Shown here piece by piece: positions 8,954 to 18,654 of a DNA stretch of 64,000 bases. The stretch covers positions 3,455,156-3,519,155 of the forward strand of contig NZ_HG322951.1 of NCBI RefSeq assembly GCF_000455325.1, given 5' to 3'. The notes under the pieces are model-generated. The model did not search any database and had not been told where the DNA came from. It saw only the letters and a program-made list of their open reading frames with translations. The stretch comes from Mycolicibacterium septicum DSM 44393. GTDB lineage: Bacteria > Actinomycetota > Actinomycetes > Mycobacteriales > Mycobacteriaceae. A program made the translations under genes and the position numbers. Numbering within the stretch: position 1 is the stretch's first letter; the number at the start of each line of letters is the position of its first letter.

Positions 8954-9513
8954 CCACCGAGACGAAACCGTCGACCGCCCGCTTCAACCTGCCGGCCAGG
9001 CTGCTGCACTGGTCGATGGCCGTGATGGTGATCGCGCAGTTCTTCATCGGGGTCACGATGATCGCCGCGCTCAGTTACTACCCGCTGCTGCTGGCGATCC
9101 ACCGGCCACTGGGCATCGCGATCCTGTTGTTCGCGATCGTGCGGCTCGTCAACCGGCTCACCCATCGGCTGCCGCCGTTCCTGGCCACGATGGGGCCGGT
9201 GGAACGGCGGGTCGCCAGCTACTCCGAATACCTGCTGTACGCACTGCTTTTGGTGCAGCCCCTGATCGGGTGGGCCATGCTCTCGGCCGCGCAGTCACCG
9301 GTCGTGATGGTGGGGGCGGTGGACCTGCCGGCGATCGCCCCGCACAACATCACCTTGTACGCCACGTTGCGCACGGCGCACACCGTGGCCGCCTACCTGT
9401 TGTTCGCGACGTTCACCGCGCACATCTGCGCGGTGCTGTTTCACACCGTGGGACTACGGGACGGCATCCTGCATCGAATGTCGTTGTGGCCCAGCAGGAA
9501 CAACAGGGGTTAG
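8950..9513 (+). CDS. Cytochrome b561-type membrane protein
   Basis: A 187-residue four-helix membrane protein of the prokaryotic cytochrome b561 family. Candidate heme-ligand histidines are placed in hydrophobic segments: LLHW near residue 20, IHRPLG near 57, and RTAHTVAAY plus FTAHICAVLFH near 140-165. Such proteins pass electrons from quinol to periplasmic acceptors. The start codon overlaps the stop of the catalase-like gene (8950-8953), so the two are translated as a pair. It is convergent with the esterase gene six bases downstream. Confidence 0.88.
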   Translation: MTTETKPSTARFNLPARLLHWSMAVMVIAQFFIGVTMIAALSYYPLLLAIHRPLGIAILLFAIVRLVNRLTHRLPPFLATMGPVERRVASYSEYLLYALLLVQPLIGWAMLSAAQSPVVMVGAVDLPAIAPHNITLYATLRTAHTVAAYLLFATFTAHICAVLFHTVGLRDGILHRMSLWPSRNNRG

Positions 9514-9519
9514 CGGCGC

Positions 9520-10464
9520 TCAGCCATGCAGCGCATCCCGCAGCGCGGCGATCGCCTTGTCGAACGATTCGGTGGTGGCGGGCACCACGCCGACATATCC
9601 GAGGTAGCCGTGCACCAGGGTCTCGGCATTGTCCAGCTGCACCGGAACGCCTGCGGCAGCGAGCAATTCGGAGTAGCGGATGCCGTCGTCACGCAATGGG
9701 TCGTGGCCGGCCACCGCCACGTAGGCCGGTGCGAGGCCGGACAGATCGGCCGCCCGGGCCGGCACCAGCGTGGCCGGTGGATCGGACAGATCCACGTGAC
9801 CGGCGTACCAACGGGAGAACCCTGTGACGGCGTCGAGCCCCAGGATCGGTGCCTTGGCGTTCTCGGTGAACGACGGCAGGCTGGTGTCCCACGTGGTGGC
9901 CGGGTACCAGAGCAGCTGGAAGCGCAGGGGAGTGCCGGCATCACGCGCCAGCAGCGCCACGACCGCGCTGAGGTTGCCGCCCGCCGAGTCGCCGGCCACG
10001 GCCATCCGGTCCGCGTCGACACCCAGCTCTGCGCCGTTGGCCGCCACCCACTGCGTCACGGCCCACACGTCGTCGACCGCGGCGGGGTACGGGTGCTCGG
10101 GGGCCAGTCGGTAGTCCACCGACACCACCACCGCGTCGGCGCCCACGGCGTGCTGGCGGGCGGTGCCGTCGTAGCTGTCCAGGTCGCCCAGCGCCCAGCC
10201 GCCGCCGTGGATGAACACGATGACCGGCAACGTCGCGCCGTCGGCGGTCGGCGGCCGGTACACGCGGACCGGGATCGGGCCGGCCGGTCCGGGAACCTCA
10301 CGGTCCTCGGTCTTCACGTCGGGATGGACCGGCATCCGCGGAATCTCACTGAACTGGCGACGGGCCTCGTCGACACCGATGTCGGTCGATAGTTGGAACG
10401 GCACTGCCTCCAGTACCTTTTGCAGGATGGCATCGACAGCTGGTTTCTCGTCAGCAACGGACAT
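9520..10464 (-). CDS. Alpha/beta-hydrolase esterase, hormone-sensitive-lipase family
   Basis: A 314-residue carboxylic ester hydrolase close to mycobacterial LipH/LipI by position and motifs. The oxyanion-hole motif HGGG is near residue 84, the nucleophile motif GDSAGG near 156, the acid in [10 protein letters not shown] near 255, and the histidine in LVHGYLG near 287. Substrates are probably short- to medium-chain acyl esters. The ATG at 10464 has no ribosome-binding site but sits 7 bases after TACGGT on the minus strand, so the message is probably leaderless. Its first 38 bases overlap the start of the divergent lysoplasmalogenase-like gene. Confidence 0.88.
   Translation of the reverse strand: MSVADEKPAVDAILQKVLEAVPFQLSTDIGVDEARRQFSEIPRMPVHPDVKTEDREVPGPAGPIPVRVYRPPTADGATLPVIVFIHGGGWALGDLDSYDGTARQHAVGADAVVVSVDYRLAPEHPYPAAVDDVWAVTQWVAANGAELGVDADRMAVAGDSAGGNLSAVVALLARDAGTPLRFQLLWYPATTWDTSLPSFTENAKAPILGLDAVTGFSRWYAGHVDLSDPPATLVPARAADLSGLAPAYVAVAGHDPLRDDGIRYSELLAAAGVPVQLDNAETLVHGYLGYVGVVPATTESFDKAIAALRDALHG
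10414..10419 (+). promoter_or_regulatory. -10 element of the lysoplasmalogenase-like gene (leaderless layout)
   Basis: TACCTT ends 8 bases before the ATG at 10427. It lies inside the coding sequence of the divergent esterase. Confidence 0.45.
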
Positions 10465-11185
10465 CCCGCCACCGTACGCACACCGCCGGACGGTGTGGCT
10501 GTGGGGCGCCGCCGCGGTCGTCGGCGCGGCGTACGGGGTGTTTCTGCTCGTGGTGGCCCTGCGCTTGCCGGCCGGTGCCGATCTCACCGGCCAGTTCTTC
10601 GCCCAGCCCGCGGTCAAGGCGCTGCCTGCCCTGCTGCTGGCGGCGGCCGCGTGGGCACATCCGATCGTGCGGGAACGCCGCTGGCTGGTCGGTGCGCTGG
10701 TGTTCTCCGCGCTCGGCGACTTCCTGCTCGCCATCCCGTGGTGGCAGCCGTCCTTTGTGCTCGGGCTGGCCGCATTCCTGGTCGCGCACTTGTGCTTCCT
10801 CGGCGCCCTGCTGCCCCTGGTGCGGCGCTCGACGCCGCGCCTTATCGCCGTCGCAGTCACGATCCTCGCCTGCCTGGCGTTGCTGACCTGGTTCTGGCCC
10901 CGGCTCGTCGAACAGGGGATGGCCGTTCCGGTGGTCGCCTACATCGGCGTGCTCGGAGCCATGGTGTGCACGGCGCTGCTGGCCCGGCTGCCCACCCCGT
11001 GGACCGCGGCCGGGGCGGTGTGTTTCGCGGTGTCGGACTCCATGATCGGCATCAGTCAGTTCGTGCGCGGCGATCAGTTGCTCGCCGTTCCGATCTGGTG
11101 GGCGTACGCGACGTCGCTGCTGCTGATCACGGCGGGCATGTTCTTCGGCCGGGCGTCAGACAAGTCTGCTAAAGCTGTGAAGTGA
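10427..11185 (+). CDS. Lysoplasmalogenase-like (YhhN/TMEM86) membrane protein
   Basis: A 252-residue membrane protein with about eight hydrophobic segments and the family signatures [24 protein letters not shown] and VSDSMIGI. Relatives in other organisms hydrolyse vinyl-ether bonds in lysoplasmalogen; activity and substrate in mycobacteria are uncertain. The ATG at 10427 is supported by TACCTT eight bases upstream; a GTG at 10493 would avoid overlap with the divergent esterase but has no clear signal. The stop overlaps the priA GTG by four bases (11182-11185). Confidence 0.8.
   Translation: MASTAGFSSATDIPPPYAHRRTVWLWGAAAVVGAAYGVFLLVVALRLPAGADLTGQFFAQPAVKALPALLLAAAAWAHPIVRERRWLVGALVFSALGDFLLAIPWWQPSFVLGLAAFLVAHLCFLGALLPLVRRSTPRLIAVAVTILACLALLTWFWPRLVEQGMAVPVVAYIGVLGAMVCTALLARLPTPWTAAGAVCFAVSDSMIGISQFVRGDQLLAVPIWWAYATSLLLITAGMFFGRASDKSAKAVK
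10471..10476 (-). promoter_or_regulatory. -10 element of the esterase gene (leaderless layout)
   Basis: Minus-strand TACGGT, last T 7 bases before the esterase ATG at 10464. It lies inside the N-terminal codons of the divergent lysoplasmalogenase-like gene. Confidence 0.45.
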
Positions 11186-13182
11186 CGATCACCCGCCGCG
11201 CCGCCGAGCATGAGCCCATCGCGCGGGTGCTTCCCCTACTCACCGTTCCGCACCTGGACCGGGAGTTCGACTATCTGGTGTCGGAGGAGCAATCCGACGA
11301 CGCCCAGCCCGGCGTGCGGGTCCGGGTGCGTTTCAACGGCAGGCTGGTCGATGCGTATCTGCTGGAGCGGCGGTCCGACACCGACCACACCGGCAAGCTG
11401 GGCTGGCTCGATCGGGTGGTCTCGCCCGAGCCGGTGCTCACCGCGGAGGTCCGGCGGCTCGTCGACGCCGTCGCGGCGCGCTACGCGGGAACCCGCGCGG
11501 ACGTGCTGCGCCTGGCGGTGCCACCGCGCCACGCCAGGGCCGAGAAGCAGACTCCCGCCGAGCCGGAGCCGGTCGCGGCCGTCCCGGTCGATACCAGCGC
11601 CTGGGCCCGCTACGGCCGTGGCGAACAGTTCCTGACCGCAATCAGTGAAGGCCGCGCGGCGCGGGCCGTGTGGCAGGCACTGCCCGGCGAGAACTGGGCA
11701 CACCGGCTGGCCGAGGCGGCCGCCGTGGCGGTCAACGCGGGACTGGGTGTGGTGGCCGTGGTGCCGGATCAGCGCGATGTGGATGCGCTGTATGCCGCGG
11801 CGATCGAACAGGTGCCCGCGTCGCGGGTGGTCGCGTTGTCGGCCGGGCTCGGCCCGTCGGCCCGGTACCGCCGCTGGCTGGCGGCGCTGCGGGGACAGGC
11901 CCAGGTGGTGATCGGCACCCGCAGTGCGGTGTTCGCCCCGGTGACCAACCTCGGGTTGGTCCTGGTGTGGGACGACGGCGACGACAACCTAGCCGAGCCG
12001 CGCGCGCCGTACCCCCATGCCCGCGAGGTCGCCATGCTGCGGGCACATCAGCTGCGCTGCGCCGCGATCATCGGCGGCTATGCACGGACCGCCGAGGCAC
12101 AGGCCCTGGTGCGCACCCGCTGGGCGCACGACGTGGTGGCGGCCCGGCCCGTGGTCCGCGCCGCCGCACCTCGGGTGGTCGCGCTGGAAGACAGCGGGTA
12201 TGCCCAGGAACGCGACCCGGCCGCCCACACCGCCCGGCTGCCGTCCATGGCGCTGCAGGCGGCCCGTTCGGCGCTGCAGGCCGAACATCCGGTGCTCATC
12301 CAGGTTCCGCGCCGCGGCTATGTGCCTGCGCTGGCCTGCGCGCGCTGTCGCGCCGTGACCCGCTGCAGGCACTGCACCGGCCCGCTGGCCCTGCCGGACG
12401 GCGGGAGCGCAGCTGCCGAATGTCGGTGGTGCGGCCGGGCTGAACCCGCATTACGTTGTGCGCGTTGCGGTTCGGATGCGGTGCGGGCGGTCGTGGTGGG
12501 AGCGCGCCGTACCGCGGAGGAGTTGGGCCGGGCGTTTCCCGGCACCTCCGTGATCACCTCGGGTGGCGACGCGGTGCTCGGTACGGTGGGGGCCGGACCT
12601 GCCCTGGTGGTCAGCACACCCGGTGCGGAGCCGATCGCCGACGGCGGGTACGGCGCGGCCCTGCTGCTCGACGCATGGGCGCTGTTGGGCCGGCAGGATC
12701 TGCGTGCGGCCGAGGACACCCTGCGCCGATGGATGGCCGCCGCTGCCCTGGTTCGGCCGCGCGCCGACGGCGGGGTGGTGGCCGTGGTGGCGGAGTCGGC
12801 GATCTTCACCGTGCAGGCACTGATCCGGTGGGATCCGGTGGGGCATGCCGACGCCGAGCTCGACGGGCGCGGCGAGGTCGGACTGCCACCCGCCGTGCAC
12901 ATGGCGGCCATCGACGGGACGACGACAGCGGTCGAAGCACTACTCGAAACCGCGCAACTGCCCGATATCGCGGAAATCCTCGGGCCGGTGGAACTGCCCG
13001 TCGGCGCACGCCGGCCACCGGGCCTGGACGCCGACGCCGAGGTGAGCCGGATGCTGGTCCGGGTGCCCCGCGACGGAGGCCTGGAGTTGGCGGCGGCGCT
13101 CCGCAAGGCCACCGCGGTGCTCAGCGCGCGCAAGGATCAGCAACCGTGTCGTATCCAAATCGACCCTCTGCACATCGGGTAA
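11182..13182 (+). CDS. priA: Primosomal protein N' (PriA) homologue with degenerate ATPase motifs
   Basis: A 666-residue PriA homologue; PriA normally recognises stalled forks and reloads the replisome. The N-terminal DNA-binding domain (about 10-110) and the zinc-binding domain are recognisable; the latter has four CxxC pairs (CARC, CRHC, CRWC, CARC near 395-435). The helicase core is degraded: where PriA has GSGKTE this protein reads [12 protein letters not shown], and the Walker B DEEH is replaced by DDGDD. It is therefore probably not an active helicase and may act as a loading scaffold, as noted for other actinobacterial PriA homologues. It starts on a GTG overlapping the upstream stop. 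Confidence 0.88.
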   Translation: MTITRRAAEHEPIARVLPLLTVPHLDREFDYLVSEEQSDDAQPGVRVRVRFNGRLVDAYLLERRSDTDHTGKLGWLDRVVSPEPVLTAEVRRLVDAVAARYAGTRADVLRLAVPPRHARAEKQTPAEPEPVAAVPVDTSAWARYGRGEQFLTAISEGRAARAVWQALPGENWAHRLAEAAAVAVNAGLGVVAVVPDQRDVDALYAAAIEQVPASRVVALSAGLGPSARYRRWLAALRGQAQVVIGTRSAVFAPVTNLGLVLVWDDGDDNLAEPRAPYPHAREVAMLRAHQLRCAAIIGGYARTAEAQALVRTRWAHDVVAARPVVRAAAPRVVALEDSGYAQERDPAAHTARLPSMALQAARSALQAEHPVLIQVPRRGYVPALACARCRAVTRCRHCTGPLALPDGGSAAAECRWCGRAEPALRCARCGSDAVRAVVVGARRTAEELGRAFPGTSVITSGGDAVLGTVGAGPALVVSTPGAEPIADGGYGAALLLDAWALLGRQDLRAAEDTLRRWMAAAALVRPRADGGVVAVVAESAIFTVQALIRWDPVGHADAELDGRGEVGLPPAVHMAAIDGTTTAVEALLETAQLPDIAEILGPVELPVGARRPPGLDADAEVSRMLVRVPRDGGLELAAALRKATAVLSARKDQQPCRIQIDPLHIG

Positions 13183-13230
13183 GGCGGATACTTCTCCCGT
13201 TGTCGGTGAGTGCCGAATCAGGAGGCTGCG

Positions 13231-15063
13231 ATGCGCCGGGTGTGGTCGTGGTTGTTTACGTTGGCGCTCATCGCCTTTGGCCTGCTCTGGCCGCTGGTGT
13301 TCACCGGCGGGTCAGGGTCGGGTGCCGGCGTGGGTCCCGCCGATCCGGTGGTGATCACCGACTACCGGGCCGATTTCACCGTCGACGCCGACGGACGGAT
13401 GACCGCCGTGGAGACCATCACCGGCGATTTCCCCAGCGGCAGGCACGGGATCTTCCGCTACTGGGACGTGGCGAATCAGAACAATGCCCGCGTCCGGCAG
13501 GTACCCGAGATCACGTCGATCACCCTCGACGGGGCCCCGGTGCCCTACCAACTGTTGTGGGAGAGCGGTAAGCGGTTCCAGGTGGCCAAGATCGGCGACC
13601 CCGCCACCACCCTGGACTGGGGCAGCCACGTCTTCGAGCTCCGCTACATCATCGACGGCGTCCTCGATCCGGGCACGGTCGGTGTCAACCGTCAGTTCGC
13701 CGCGAACACCGGCAGCCCCGATGCGCGATCGGCCTTCTACTGGAACGTCGTCGCACCGGCGTGGAACAACACGATCGAACGGGCCGACATCTCCGTCACC
13801 CTGCCCGCCGAGATCACCGGAGCCGGTTGCAGTGTCGGATTCGGTGTCGGCAGCGCCTGCACGGACCTGCGCACCGACGGCAACACCGCGCGGCTGGTGG
13901 CGACCGGCCTGGAGCCACACACCCCGGTGACGTTGCGCGCGGGCGTCGACGTGGCCACACCGCCGCAGACCACCCTGCCGTGGCCGTACGCCTGGGACAG
14001 GATCCTCGGCCGGTCCATGACCGCACTGGTCTGGGTCACCCTGCTGACCGCCGGGATGGGACTTCTCGCCTACAACTGGGCGCGGACCACCGTCGAACCA
14101 CCACCGGGATTTCCCGTGCAGTACGCCCCACCGGACGGGCTCGGGCCGGTGCAGACCGAATTCATCCGCACCGAAACCGTCCCCACGAACGGCCTGAGCG
14201 CGACGCTGTTCCACCTCGCCGAGCGTGGCCTGGTGGAGCTGCGGCAGGTCAGTGACAAACACTGGAAGATCAAGGGTCTCGCGAAGCCGGCAGAGTGGGC
14301 CGACGTCGATCCGGTCGGCATCGATGTGGGTGCTGCGCTGAAGGTGATGTCGGTGGGTGCCGAGTTCTCCGCCAAGAACACCGCGACATCGGGCAAGAAG
14401 CTGACCAAGGCCAAAGCCGACATGGCTGTGGCCGTTCGCAAATGGGCCTTCGACGGCGGCTTCATGGTCAAGCGCCGCAAGGAGCTGTGGATCCGCGTCG
14501 CCAACGTAGCGGCGTTCTTCGCCGCACTGGCGGGCTTCTGGCTTTGGTTCGGAATCCCGATGACCGTGTGGGGGTTGCCCTTCGCGGCGTTCTTCCTGTG
14601 CTCGTTGCGTGGCTGGTCGGGTGGGGTAGGGACCCGCCGGACTCCCGCGGGCCGGGAATTGTGGTCGCGGGCAGAGGGATTTCACCGCCTGCTGTCCACC
14701 GATTCCGCCGAGACCAGGTTCGACTTCGCCGCGCGCAAAGACCTCTATCTGGCCTACATCCCGTTCGCGGTGGCCGGTGGTGCCGCCGCGCTGTGGGCCA
14801 AGAAATACCAGGACACCATGGGGGCTGTTGCGCCCCAACCGGATTGGTACAACTCGTCGTCGTCCTCGTCGGACAGCAGTCATGGGTTGACCGGCGGATC
14901 CGGCGGTGCGGACTTCGACACCTTCGAATCGGCACTATCGTCATCGATCGGGGCGTACACCGCCTCCCAGTCGTCGTCCTCCTCATCGTCGGGCGGCGGA
15001 TCGTCGTCGTCCGGCGGAGGCGGCGGTGGTGGCGGCGGAGGGGGAGGAGGCGGATCGTGGTGA
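13231..15063 (+). CDS. DUF2207 membrane protein with poly-Gly/Ser tail
   Basis: A 610-residue membrane protein. A signal or anchor helix at about 5-25 precedes the extracytoplasmic DUF2207 domain (DYRADFTVDADGRMTAVE near 45, FRYIID-type strands to about 240). Membrane segments lie near 265-285 and 425-465, with a cytoplasmic domain between them. The C-terminal 100 residues are Ser/Gly-rich, ending in about fourteen consecutive glycines before SW. The start is the ATG at 13231 with AGGAGG five bases upstream, not the GTG at 13210. It overlaps the lemA-like gene by 4 bp; DUF2207 and LemA genes often pair, but the function is unknown. Confidence 0.85.
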   Translation: MRRVWSWLFTLALIAFGLLWPLVFTGGSGSGAGVGPADPVVITDYRADFTVDADGRMTAVETITGDFPSGRHGIFRYWDVANQNNARVRQVPEITSITLDGAPVPYQLLWESGKRFQVAKIGDPATTLDWGSHVFELRYIIDGVLDPGTVGVNRQFAANTGSPDARSAFYWNVVAPAWNNTIERADISVTLPAEITGAGCSVGFGVGSACTDLRTDGNTARLVATGLEPHTPVTLRAGVDVATPPQTTLPWPYAWDRILGRSMTALVWVTLLTAGMGLLAYNWARTTVEPPPGFPVQYAPPDGLGPVQTEFIRTETVPTNGLSATLFHLAERGLVELRQVSDKHWKIKGLAKPAEWADVDPVGIDVGAALKVMSVGAEFSAKNTATSGKKLTKAKADMAVAVRKWAFDGGFMVKRRKELWIRVANVAAFFAALAGFWLWFGIPMTVWGLPFAAFFLCSLRGWSGGVGTRRTPAGRELWSRAEGFHRLLSTDSAETRFDFAARKDLYLAYIPFAVAGGAAALWAKKYQDTMGAVAPQPDWYNSSSSSSDSSHGLTGGSGGADFDTFESALSSSIGAYTASQSSSSSSSGGGSSSSGGGGGGGGGGGGGGSW

Positions 15064-15593
15064 GCCTGCTGCTGGTCGTGGTGCTGGTACTCGCGGTGGC
15101 GGTACTGGTGGGCTTCGTCGTCGGCTACAACAAGCTGCGGGCGGCCGACGTGCACGTCGCCGAGGCGTTGAGCGGCATCGACGTCGAGCTGACCCGCCGT
15201 GCGGCGCTGATCCCGGCGTTGGTGCAGACCGTGGCGACGTTCGCCACACACGAGACGGCGGTCCTCGGCCGGGTCAGCAGTGCCCAGGCGGCGCTGACCT
15301 CGGCGACCGGCGGAGACTCAGTGGTACGGCGCAGCGCTGCCGAACGTGATCTCGACTCGGCGCTGAGCGGGGTGTTGGCGCTGGGATCGTCCTACCCCCA
15401 ACTCAATTCGTCGAACAACTTCCTGAACTTGCAGGAGAACCTGGCCGACACCGAGAACAAGCTGGCGTTCGCCCGGCAGTACTACAACGACGCTGTGGCC
15501 ACCCTGAACCGGCTGGTCGGAACGATCCCGTGGGTGTATCTCGCCCCGCTGGCCGGGGTGTCCGAGCGGGAGTATTACCAGGCGCCGCATTAG
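15060..15593 (+). CDS. LemA family protein
   Basis: A 177-residue LemA-family protein: one N-terminal membrane helix (about 2-22), a YNKLRAADVHVAEALSGIDVELTRRAALIPALV core, then long helices including LNLQENLADTENKLAFARQYYNDAV. The GTG at 15060 overlaps the DUF2207 stop (GTGA); the preceding codon is also GTG (15057), so the start is uncertain by one residue. GGAGGAGG just upstream, formed by the glycine codons of the previous gene, serves as ribosome-binding site. The function of LemA proteins is not established. Confidence 0.88.
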   Translation: MSLLLVVVLVLAVAVLVGFVVGYNKLRAADVHVAEALSGIDVELTRRAALIPALVQTVATFATHETAVLGRVSSAQAALTSATGGDSVVRRSAAERDLDSALSGVLALGSSYPQLNSSNNFLNLQENLADTENKLAFARQYYNDAVATLNRLVGTIPWVYLAPLAGVSEREYYQAPH

Positions 15594-15614
15594 GGAAGCT
15601 GCGGGCCGGATACC

Positions 15615-15620
15615 TAGACT
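15615..15620 (+). promoter_or_regulatory. -10 element of fmt (leaderless layout)
   Basis: TAGACT, last T 7 bases before the fmt GTG at 15627; no ribosome-binding site is present. Confidence 0.5.
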
Positions 15621-15626
15621 GGATCG

Positions 15627-16556
15627 GTGCGCCTTGTCTTTGCCGGAACCCCAGAACCCGCCCTCCCGTCGTTGCAGCGGCTGATCGACTCGCCCCGTCA
15701 CGACGTGGTCGCGGTCCTGACCCGGCCCGACGCCGCCGCCGGGCGGCGCGGCAAACCCGAACCGTCACCGGTCGCGAAGCTGGCACTCGAGCACGACATA
15801 CCGGTCCTACGGCCGGCCAAGCCCAACTCCGACGAATTCATCGCCGAGCTGTCCGAGCTGGCACCGGAGTGCTGTGCCGTGGTCGCCTATGGCGCCCTGC
15901 TGAGTGAACGGCTGCTCGCGGTGCCCAAACACGGCTGGATCAACCTGCACTTCTCGTTGCTGCCTGCCTGGCGCGGGGCGGCGCCGGTGCAGGCCTCCCT
16001 GGCCGCCGGTGACGAGGTGACCGGGGCCACGACCTTCCTGATCGAACCGGCACTCGACTCCGGGCCGGTCTACGGCGTGGTCACCGAGCGGGTGCGTGAC
16101 ACCGACACGGCGGGCGAACTACTTGGGCGGCTTGCTGATTCGGGTGCGGCGCTGCTGGAGTCCACGCTGGACGGCGTCGCCGAGGGAGCGCTGACGGCGG
16201 TGCCCCAGCCGGCCGACGGGGTCAGCCTGGCGCCCAAGATCACCGTGGAGTCGGCCCGCGTGCGCTGGGACCTGCCGGCCCACGTCATCGACCGGCAGAT
16301 CCGTGCGGTCACCCCGAATCCGGGGGCCTGGACGATGATCGGGGACCTGCGCGTCAAGGTCGGCCCGGTCGCGGTGGAACAGTCGGAAGATTCGTTGGCG
16401 CCCGGCGAAATCCGTGTCGAACGCATTGCCGTGTTGGTCGGTACGGGTTCGCAGCCGGTACGGCTGGGGCAGATCCAGCCGCCCGGCAAAAAACTCATGA
16501 ACGCTGCCGACTGGGCCCGCGGCGCGCGGTTGGAGGACTCGGTGCGCGCATCATGA
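15627..16556 (+). CDS. fmt: Methionyl-tRNA formyltransferase
   Basis: A 309-residue enzyme that formylates initiator Met-tRNA using 10-formyl-tetrahydrofolate. The N-terminal [16 protein letters not shown] and the folate/formyl-transfer motif [15 protein letters not shown] (near residue 107-122) are intact, with the C-terminal tRNA-binding OB domain from about 205 ([14 protein letters not shown]). The GTG at 15627 gives the canonical N-terminus and is 7 bases from a TAGACT hexamer. The stop overlaps the rsmB ATG (16553-16556), so fmt, rsmB, rpe and ribD probably form one transcript. Confidence 0.96.
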   Translation: MRLVFAGTPEPALPSLQRLIDSPRHDVVAVLTRPDAAAGRRGKPEPSPVAKLALEHDIPVLRPAKPNSDEFIAELSELAPECCAVVAYGALLSERLLAVPKHGWINLHFSLLPAWRGAAPVQASLAAGDEVTGATTFLIEPALDSGPVYGVVTERVRDTDTAGELLGRLADSGAALLESTLDGVAEGALTAVPQPADGVSLAPKITVESARVRWDLPAHVIDRQIRAVTPNPGAWTMIGDLRVKVGPVAVEQSEDSLAPGEIRVERIAVLVGTGSQPVRLGQIQPPGKKLMNAADWARGARLEDSVRAS

Positions 16557-17971
16557 GCAATACGCCGAACCGGCCGAACCGGCCCAACCGGCCCAACCGG
16601 GCACCGCAACGCAACCGTCCGCAACGGCGCACCCCGCTGGATCCCGCCCGCCGGGCGGCGTTCGATGTGCTGCGCGCCGTATCGGAGCGGGACTCCTACG
16701 CCAACCTGGCCTTGCCTGCACTGCTGCGGGAACGGGGGATCGAGGGACGCGACGCGGCCTTCGCCACCGAGCTGACCTACGGCGCCTGCCGGACGAAGGG
16801 GCTGCTCGACGCGGTCATCGCCGCGGCGGCCGGGCGCCCGACCGACCGGATCGATCCGGTACTGCTCGACCTGTTGCGGTTGGGCGCCTACCAGCTGCTG
16901 CGCACGCGGGTCGAGCCGCACGCCGCGGTGTCCACCACCGTCGAGCAGGCCGGGATCGAATTCGACTCGGTCCGAGCCGGTTTCGTCAACGGCGTGCTGC
17001 GGACGATCTCCCGGAGCACCGAGCAGGAATGGATGGAACAGCTGGCACCGCCGGCGGCCACCGATCCGGTCGGGCACGCCGCGTTCCTGCATGCCCACCC
17101 GCGGTGGATCGCCCAGGCTTTCACCGATGCGCTCGGGGCTCGGGCCGGTGAACTCGACGCCCTGCTGACCAGTGACGACGAACGTCCGGTGGTCCACCTG
17201 GCGGCACGGCCCACCGCACTGACCGCGGCCGAGCTGGCCGCACAGTCCGATGGCACCGTGGGCCGCTACTCGCCCTACGCGGTGTACCTGCCCGGTGGTG
17301 ACCCCGGACAGTTGGCGGCCGTGCGCGACGGTGCTGCCCAGGTGCAGGACGAGGGCAGCCAGCTGGTGGCCCGAGCGCTGACCCTGGCCGAACTCGACGG
17401 CCCGGACAACGGTCGCTGGCTGGACCTGTGTGCGGGACCGGGCGGTAAGACCGCACTGCTGGCCGCCATCGGTGCGCCCTCGGGTGCCCGGGTCACCGCG
17501 GTCGAGCCCACGCCGCGCCGTGCCGATCTGGTCGAGGAGAACACGCGGGGTCTCTACGTCGACGTGCGCCGTGTGGACGGCCGGGAATCCGGGCTGGAGC
17601 CCGGCTTCGACCGGGTCCTGGTCGATGCACCCTGCACCGGGTTGGGAGCGCTGCGCCGACGCCCCGAGGCCCGTTGGCGTCGGCAGCCCGGCGATGTCCC
17701 CGGGCTGGCGAAACTCCAGCGTGAACTGCTTGCCGCGGCCATTTCGCTGACCCGCCCCGGCGGCGTGGTCCTCTACGCGACCTGCTCGCCGCACCTGGCC
17801 GAGACGGTCGGGGTGGTGGCCGACGCGGTGCGCCGGCATTCCGTGACCCAGCTGGACGCCCGGGAGTTGTTTGCCCCGGCCGACGACCTCGGTGACGGAC
17901 CGCACGTCCAGCTGTGGCCGCACCGGCACGGGACCGATGCGATGTTCGCCGCCGCGCTGAAAGTAGGGTGA
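16553..17971 (+). CDS. rsmB: 16S rRNA (cytosine-967-C5)-methyltransferase RsmB/Fmu
   Basis: A 472-residue rRNA methyltransferase. An N-terminal NusB-like RNA-binding domain (about 30-165) is followed by the SAM-dependent domain: [16 protein letters not shown] near 288, the catalytic [18 protein letters not shown] near 355 and the second cysteine motif [11 protein letters not shown] near 405. The first 25 residues are a basic tail built from four PNR triplets encoded by a 9-bp tandem repeat; this is not part of the usual fold and may help bind RNA. The start overlaps the fmt stop by four bases. Confidence 0.95.
   Translation: MSNTPNRPNRPNRPNRAPQRNRPQRRTPLDPARRAAFDVLRAVSERDSYANLALPALLRERGIEGRDAAFATELTYGACRTKGLLDAVIAAAAGRPTDRIDPVLLDLLRLGAYQLLRTRVEPHAAVSTTVEQAGIEFDSVRAGFVNGVLRTISRSTEQEWMEQLAPPAATDPVGHAAFLHAHPRWIAQAFTDALGARAGELDALLTSDDERPVVHLAARPTALTAAELAAQSDGTVGRYSPYAVYLPGGDPGQLAAVRDGAAQVQDEGSQLVARALTLAELDGPDNGRWLDLCAGPGGKTALLAAIGAPSGARVTAVEPTPRRADLVEENTRGLYVDVRRVDGRESGLEPGFDRVLVDAPCTGLGALRRRPEARWRRQPGDVPGLAKLQRELLAAAISLTRPGGVVLYATCSPHLAETVGVVADAVRRHSVTQLDARELFAPADDLGDGPHVQLWPHRHGTDAMFAAALKVG
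16565..16600 (+). repeat. Four 9-bp tandem repeats in rsmB
   Basis: CCGAACCGG twice, then CCCAACCGG twice, in frame, encoding PNR four times at residues 5-16 of RsmB. Confidence 0.85.
17964..17969 (+). promoter_or_regulatory. Possible internal -10 element for rpe
   Basis: TAGGGT, last T 8 bases before the rpe ATG at 17977. It spans the end of rsmB, so rpe could also have its own leaderless transcript. Confidence 0.35.
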
Positions 17972-17976
17972 TCGCC

Positions 17977-18654
17977 ATGGCAGAACCCCTGATCGCCCCG
18001 TCCATCCTGTCCGCCGACTTCGCGCGGCTGTCCGATGAGGTCGCCGCGGTCGCCGGGGCCGACTGGCTGCACGTCGACGTGATGGACAACCATTTCGTGC
18101 CCAACCTGACGCTGGGTCTGCCCGTGGTCGAGTCCCTGCTCAAGGCGACCGACATCCCGATGGACTGCCATCTGATGATCGACCAACCCGAGCGCTGGGC
18201 ACCGCCGTACGCCGAGGCGGGCGCCTACAACGTCACGTTCCACGCCGAGGCCACCGACAACCCGATCGGGGTGGCGCGCGACATCCGCGCCGCCGGCGCC
18301 AAGGCCGGACTGTCGGTGAAGCCGGGCACCCCGTTGGAGCCGTATCTGGAGATCCTCAAGGAGTTCGACACCCTCCTGGTGATGTCGGTGGAGCCCGGCT
18401 TCGGTGGGCAGAAGTTCATCCCGGAGGTGCTCTCCAAGGTGAGCACCGTGCGCAGGCTGGTGGACTCCGGCGAGCTGACGATCGTCGTCGAGATCGACGG
18501 TGGCATCAATGCCGACACCATCGAGCAGGCAGCCGAGGCCGGCGTGGACTGCTTCGTCGCCGGCTCGGCGGTGTACAGCGCGGCCGATCCGGCCGCCGCG
18601 GTGAAGTCCCTGCGTCAGCAGGCGGCGAGCGCCTCGAGACACCTGACGCTATGA
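17977..18654 (+). CDS. rpe: Ribulose-phosphate 3-epimerase
   Basis: A 225-residue TIM-barrel enzyme that interconverts ribulose 5-phosphate and xylulose 5-phosphate in the pentose phosphate pathway. Motifs: [13 protein letters not shown] at the N-terminus, the metal/catalytic strand [25 protein letters not shown], the phosphate loop [12 protein letters not shown] and [10 protein letters not shown]. The ATG at 17977 gives the usual start; it lies 5 bases after the rsmB stop. The stop overlaps the ribD ATG (18651-18654). Confidence 0.96.
   Translation: MAEPLIAPSILSADFARLSDEVAAVAGADWLHVDVMDNHFVPNLTLGLPVVESLLKATDIPMDCHLMIDQPERWAPPYAEAGAYNVTFHAEATDNPIGVARDIRAAGAKAGLSVKPGTPLEPYLEILKEFDTLLVMSVEPGFGGQKFIPEVLSKVSTVRRLVDSGELTIVVEIDGGINADTIEQAAEAGVDCFVAGSAVYSAADPAAAVKSLRQQAASASRHLTL

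Noticed and set aside
14985..15059. Ser/Gly codon run in the DUF2207 gene as a possible mobile or satellite repeat
   Set aside because: It is an imperfect coding low-complexity tail, common in this protein family, with no target-site duplication or flanking inverted repeats.
16070..17929. 619-codon minus-strand open frame opposite fmt and rsmB
   Set aside because: Antisense shadow; the plus strand encodes both enzymes with intact catalytic motifs.
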